A program made the position numbers and the translations under genes. Positions 14,752 to 15,913 of a stretch of DNA of 15,913 nucleotides are shown piece by piece. The notes beneath the pieces are model-generated. The model was not told the origin of the DNA. It saw only the letters and a list, made by a program, of their open reading frames with translations, and ran no database searches. Within the stretch, counting starts at the first letter, position 1. Each line of letters opens with the position of its first letter. Source of the DNA: an uncultured Clostridia bacterium (GTDB lineage: Bacteria > Bacillota > Clostridia > Oscillospirales > Oscillospiraceae); NCBI GenBank assembly GCA_945487445.1, contig CALYTU010000021.1:1-15913 (forward strand), given 5' to 3'.

Positions 14752-14771
14752 TGTTGTTTTCAAAAACAACA
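14752..14771. other. Hairpin in the hrcA-grpE gap
   Basis: TGTTGTTTT (14752-14760) and AAAACAACA (14763-14771) form an AT-rich perfect stem in the 63-bp gap. In Bacillus the dnaK operon mRNA is known to be processed just downstream of hrcA, so this could protect the 5' end of a grpE-dnaK-dnaJ fragment. That role here is inferred. Confidence 0.45.
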
Positions 14772-14783
14772 CATTTCCCGGTT

Positions 14784-15857
14784 TTATTCTTTGTCCTTCG
14801 TTCCCTCTCCCAAAGCCGGCGGCATATTGGGATTGGTTTTTTGGAACATTCTGCCCAGATTCTCGGCGAAGTAGCCCAGCTTGGCAGTGATTTTCGCGTA
14901 ATCCATTCGCGTCGGACCGACTACGCCGATGGTGCCCTGCATGCCCTCGCCAATGTCGAAGCGCATCATCACAACGGAAGTATCCTTCAGCTCCTTGGCC
15001 ACGTTTTCCGGCCCAACCAGGAAATGCACGGGACCGTCCTTGGGGAGAACGGCAGGCAGATTCGAGATCATTTCCTCGTCCAGCGTCTCAAAAACCTCCT
15101 GTGCCTTGCCCGCGGCGTCCTTGTATTCCGGCTGGCCCAAAAGCCGCATCTGACCGGTGAGGTGAACGTCGCCGTGCTGCCGCCGCAGACATTCCAAAGT
15201 AAAGTCTATGACCAACGGCACCAGCGGGCTGGCCGCTCCGGCGGAGCGCGTAATCTTATCCAGCAGGTCGCAGGTGATCTCCTCAGCGGTCAGGTCCGTC
15301 AGGCTGGCGTTCAGCACCGCGGAAAGGAGCTTCAGCTCCGCCTCTGTGACCGACACGGGCAGCTTCACCAGCTTGTTTTTCACCACGTCGCCGGAGAGCA
15401 TTAAAACCAAAATGATGCTGCCGGGTCCGGCCATGATCAGGTCGAAGTGCCTGGCCACAGCCTCGCTCTGACGGGTGGCCACAGTGTAGGCCGGGAGGTT
15501 GGTCATTTGGGAGACCAGCTTTCCCACCTGAGACATCATTTTGTCAAATTCCTGACTTTTGAGCTCCAGAGCTTCGTTCAGGGACCTGGTCTCGTCCAGG
15601 CTCAGGCGGTAGTCCTGCATCAGCTCGTCGATATAGAGCCGATAGCCCGCCGGAGAGGGAATCCGCCCGGCGGAGGTGTGTGGCTGCTCCAAAAGGCCCA
15701 GCTGCGTCAGCTCCGCCATCTCATTGCGGATGGTGGCGGAGGAGTAGTCCACGTCGGGCAGGGCCGCGATGGCTTTGGAGCCCACAGGCTCAGCCGTAGA
15801 GACGTAGATATCCACAATGGCACGTAATATTTGCTTTTGCCGATCTGTGAGTTCCAC
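14784..15857 (-). CDS. hrcA: Heat-inducible transcription repressor HrcA
   Basis: Repressor that binds CIRCE operators and shuts off class I heat-shock genes; its folding depends on GroE in Bacillus. The 357-aa protein has an N-terminal winged helix-turn-helix with EPVGSKAI (23-30) and SSATIRNEMAEL (39-50), then LLEQPHTSAGRIPSPAGYRLYID (55-77). These are the family's most conserved stretches. The GAF-like and C-terminal dimer regions follow, with GVVGPTRMDYAKI near the end. The start is GTG (15857) after an AAGGTGG ribosome binding site. First gene of the operon and only about 20 bp from the CIRCE site, so it regulates itself and the chaperones behind it. Confidence 0.98.
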   Translation of the reverse strand: MELTDRQKQILRAIVDIYVSTAEPVGSKAIAALPDVDYSSATIRNEMAELTQLGLLEQPHTSAGRIPSPAGYRLYIDELMQDYRLSLDETRSLNEALELKSQEFDKMMSQVGKLVSQMTNLPAYTVATRQSEAVARHFDLIMAGPGSIILVLMLSGDVVKNKLVKLPVSVTEAELKLLSAVLNASLTDLTAEEITCDLLDKITRSAGAASPLVPLVIDFTLECLRRQHGDVHLTGQMRLLGQPEYKDAAGKAQEVFETLDEEMISNLPAVLPKDGPVHFLVGPENVAKELKDTSVVMMRFDIGEGMQGTIGVVGPTRMDYAKITAKLGYFAENLGRMFQKTNPNMPPALGEGTKDKE

Positions 15858-15875
15858 GAGGACACCACCTTCTCT

Positions 15876-15902
15876 TTAGCACTCAACCTTTCTGAGTGCC
15901 AA
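15876..15902. promoter_or_regulatory. CIRCE operator of the hrcA-grpE-dnaK-dnaJ operon
   Basis: TTAGCACTC (15876-15884), a 9-base spacer and GAGTGCCAA (15894-15902) match the CIRCE consensus TTAGCACTC-N9-GAGTGCTAA with one difference. It is the HrcA binding site and lies directly downstream of the -10. Confidence 0.97.
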
Positions 15903-15906
15903 TATA
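15901..15906 (-). promoter_or_regulatory. -10 element of the heat-shock operon
   Basis: The minus strand reads TATATT (complement of 15901-15906), overlapping the upstream edge of CIRCE, with a TG one base ahead. The -35 would lie beyond the window. Confidence 0.55.
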
Positions 15907-15913
15907 CACCCAG

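Noticed and set aside
13944..15404. 486-codon plus-strand open frame over grpE and hrcA
   Set aside because: Spans two well-supported minus-strand genes and their gap; product shows no family features.

Overview
The window comes from a GC-rich Gram-positive of the class Clostridia, most likely an Oscillospirales/Ruminococcaceae-type gut anaerobe. The evidence is a CIRCE-controlled hrcA-grpE-dnaK-dnaJ operon, a PPi-type phosphofructokinase, a holB-ricT pair, an XpaC-family protein and strong AGGAGG-like ribosome binding sites. Assignment to a genus is not possible from sequence reading alone. No prophage, CRISPR array, rRNA or tRNA was seen.

Layout, left to right. Positions 1-241 hold a tract of ~10-bp phased repeats that could be the control region of a leftward gene off the edge, followed by a good promoter for a rightward lipoprotein (242-1093). 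The lipoprotein reading frame breaks inside its second internal repeat; the lost end is still readable to 1205. A bidirectional terminator (1221-1255) separates it from leftward pfp (1264-2505). From a divergent promoter region, xpaC (2719-3834) and ung (3831-4541) run rightward with a 4-bp overlap, followed by an M29 aminopeptidase (4685-5908). An 18-bp hairpin (5944-5983) separates this from leftward holB (7796-8755) and ricT (6005-7711). A leftward gene for a zinc-ribbon membrane protein with an Asp/Asn microsatellite tail (8886-9797) lies back to back with a rightward amidase-domain gene (10002-10475).

The right third is the leftward heat-shock operon hrcA (14784-15857), grpE (14142-14720), dnaK (12221-14074), dnaJ (10828-11973). 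It is headed by a CIRCE operator and a -10 element at the right edge and closed by a terminator at 10797-10824. HrcA represses its own operon through CIRCE; GrpE, DnaK and DnaJ form the Hsp70 folding machine. Hairpins lie in each intergenic gap, and the dnaK-dnaJ gap is filled with a tandem hairpin element whose last hairpin sequesters the dnaJ ribosome binding site. A 123-bp MITE-like element with 14-bp terminal inverted repeats and a perfect 8-bp target duplication sits just beyond the dnaJ terminator.

Most genes are housekeeping. The most interesting material is non-coding: the MITE, the hairpin array with the buried dnaJ RBS, the phased repeats at the left edge, and the frameshifted lipoprotein. 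I found no convincing new multi-gene system.
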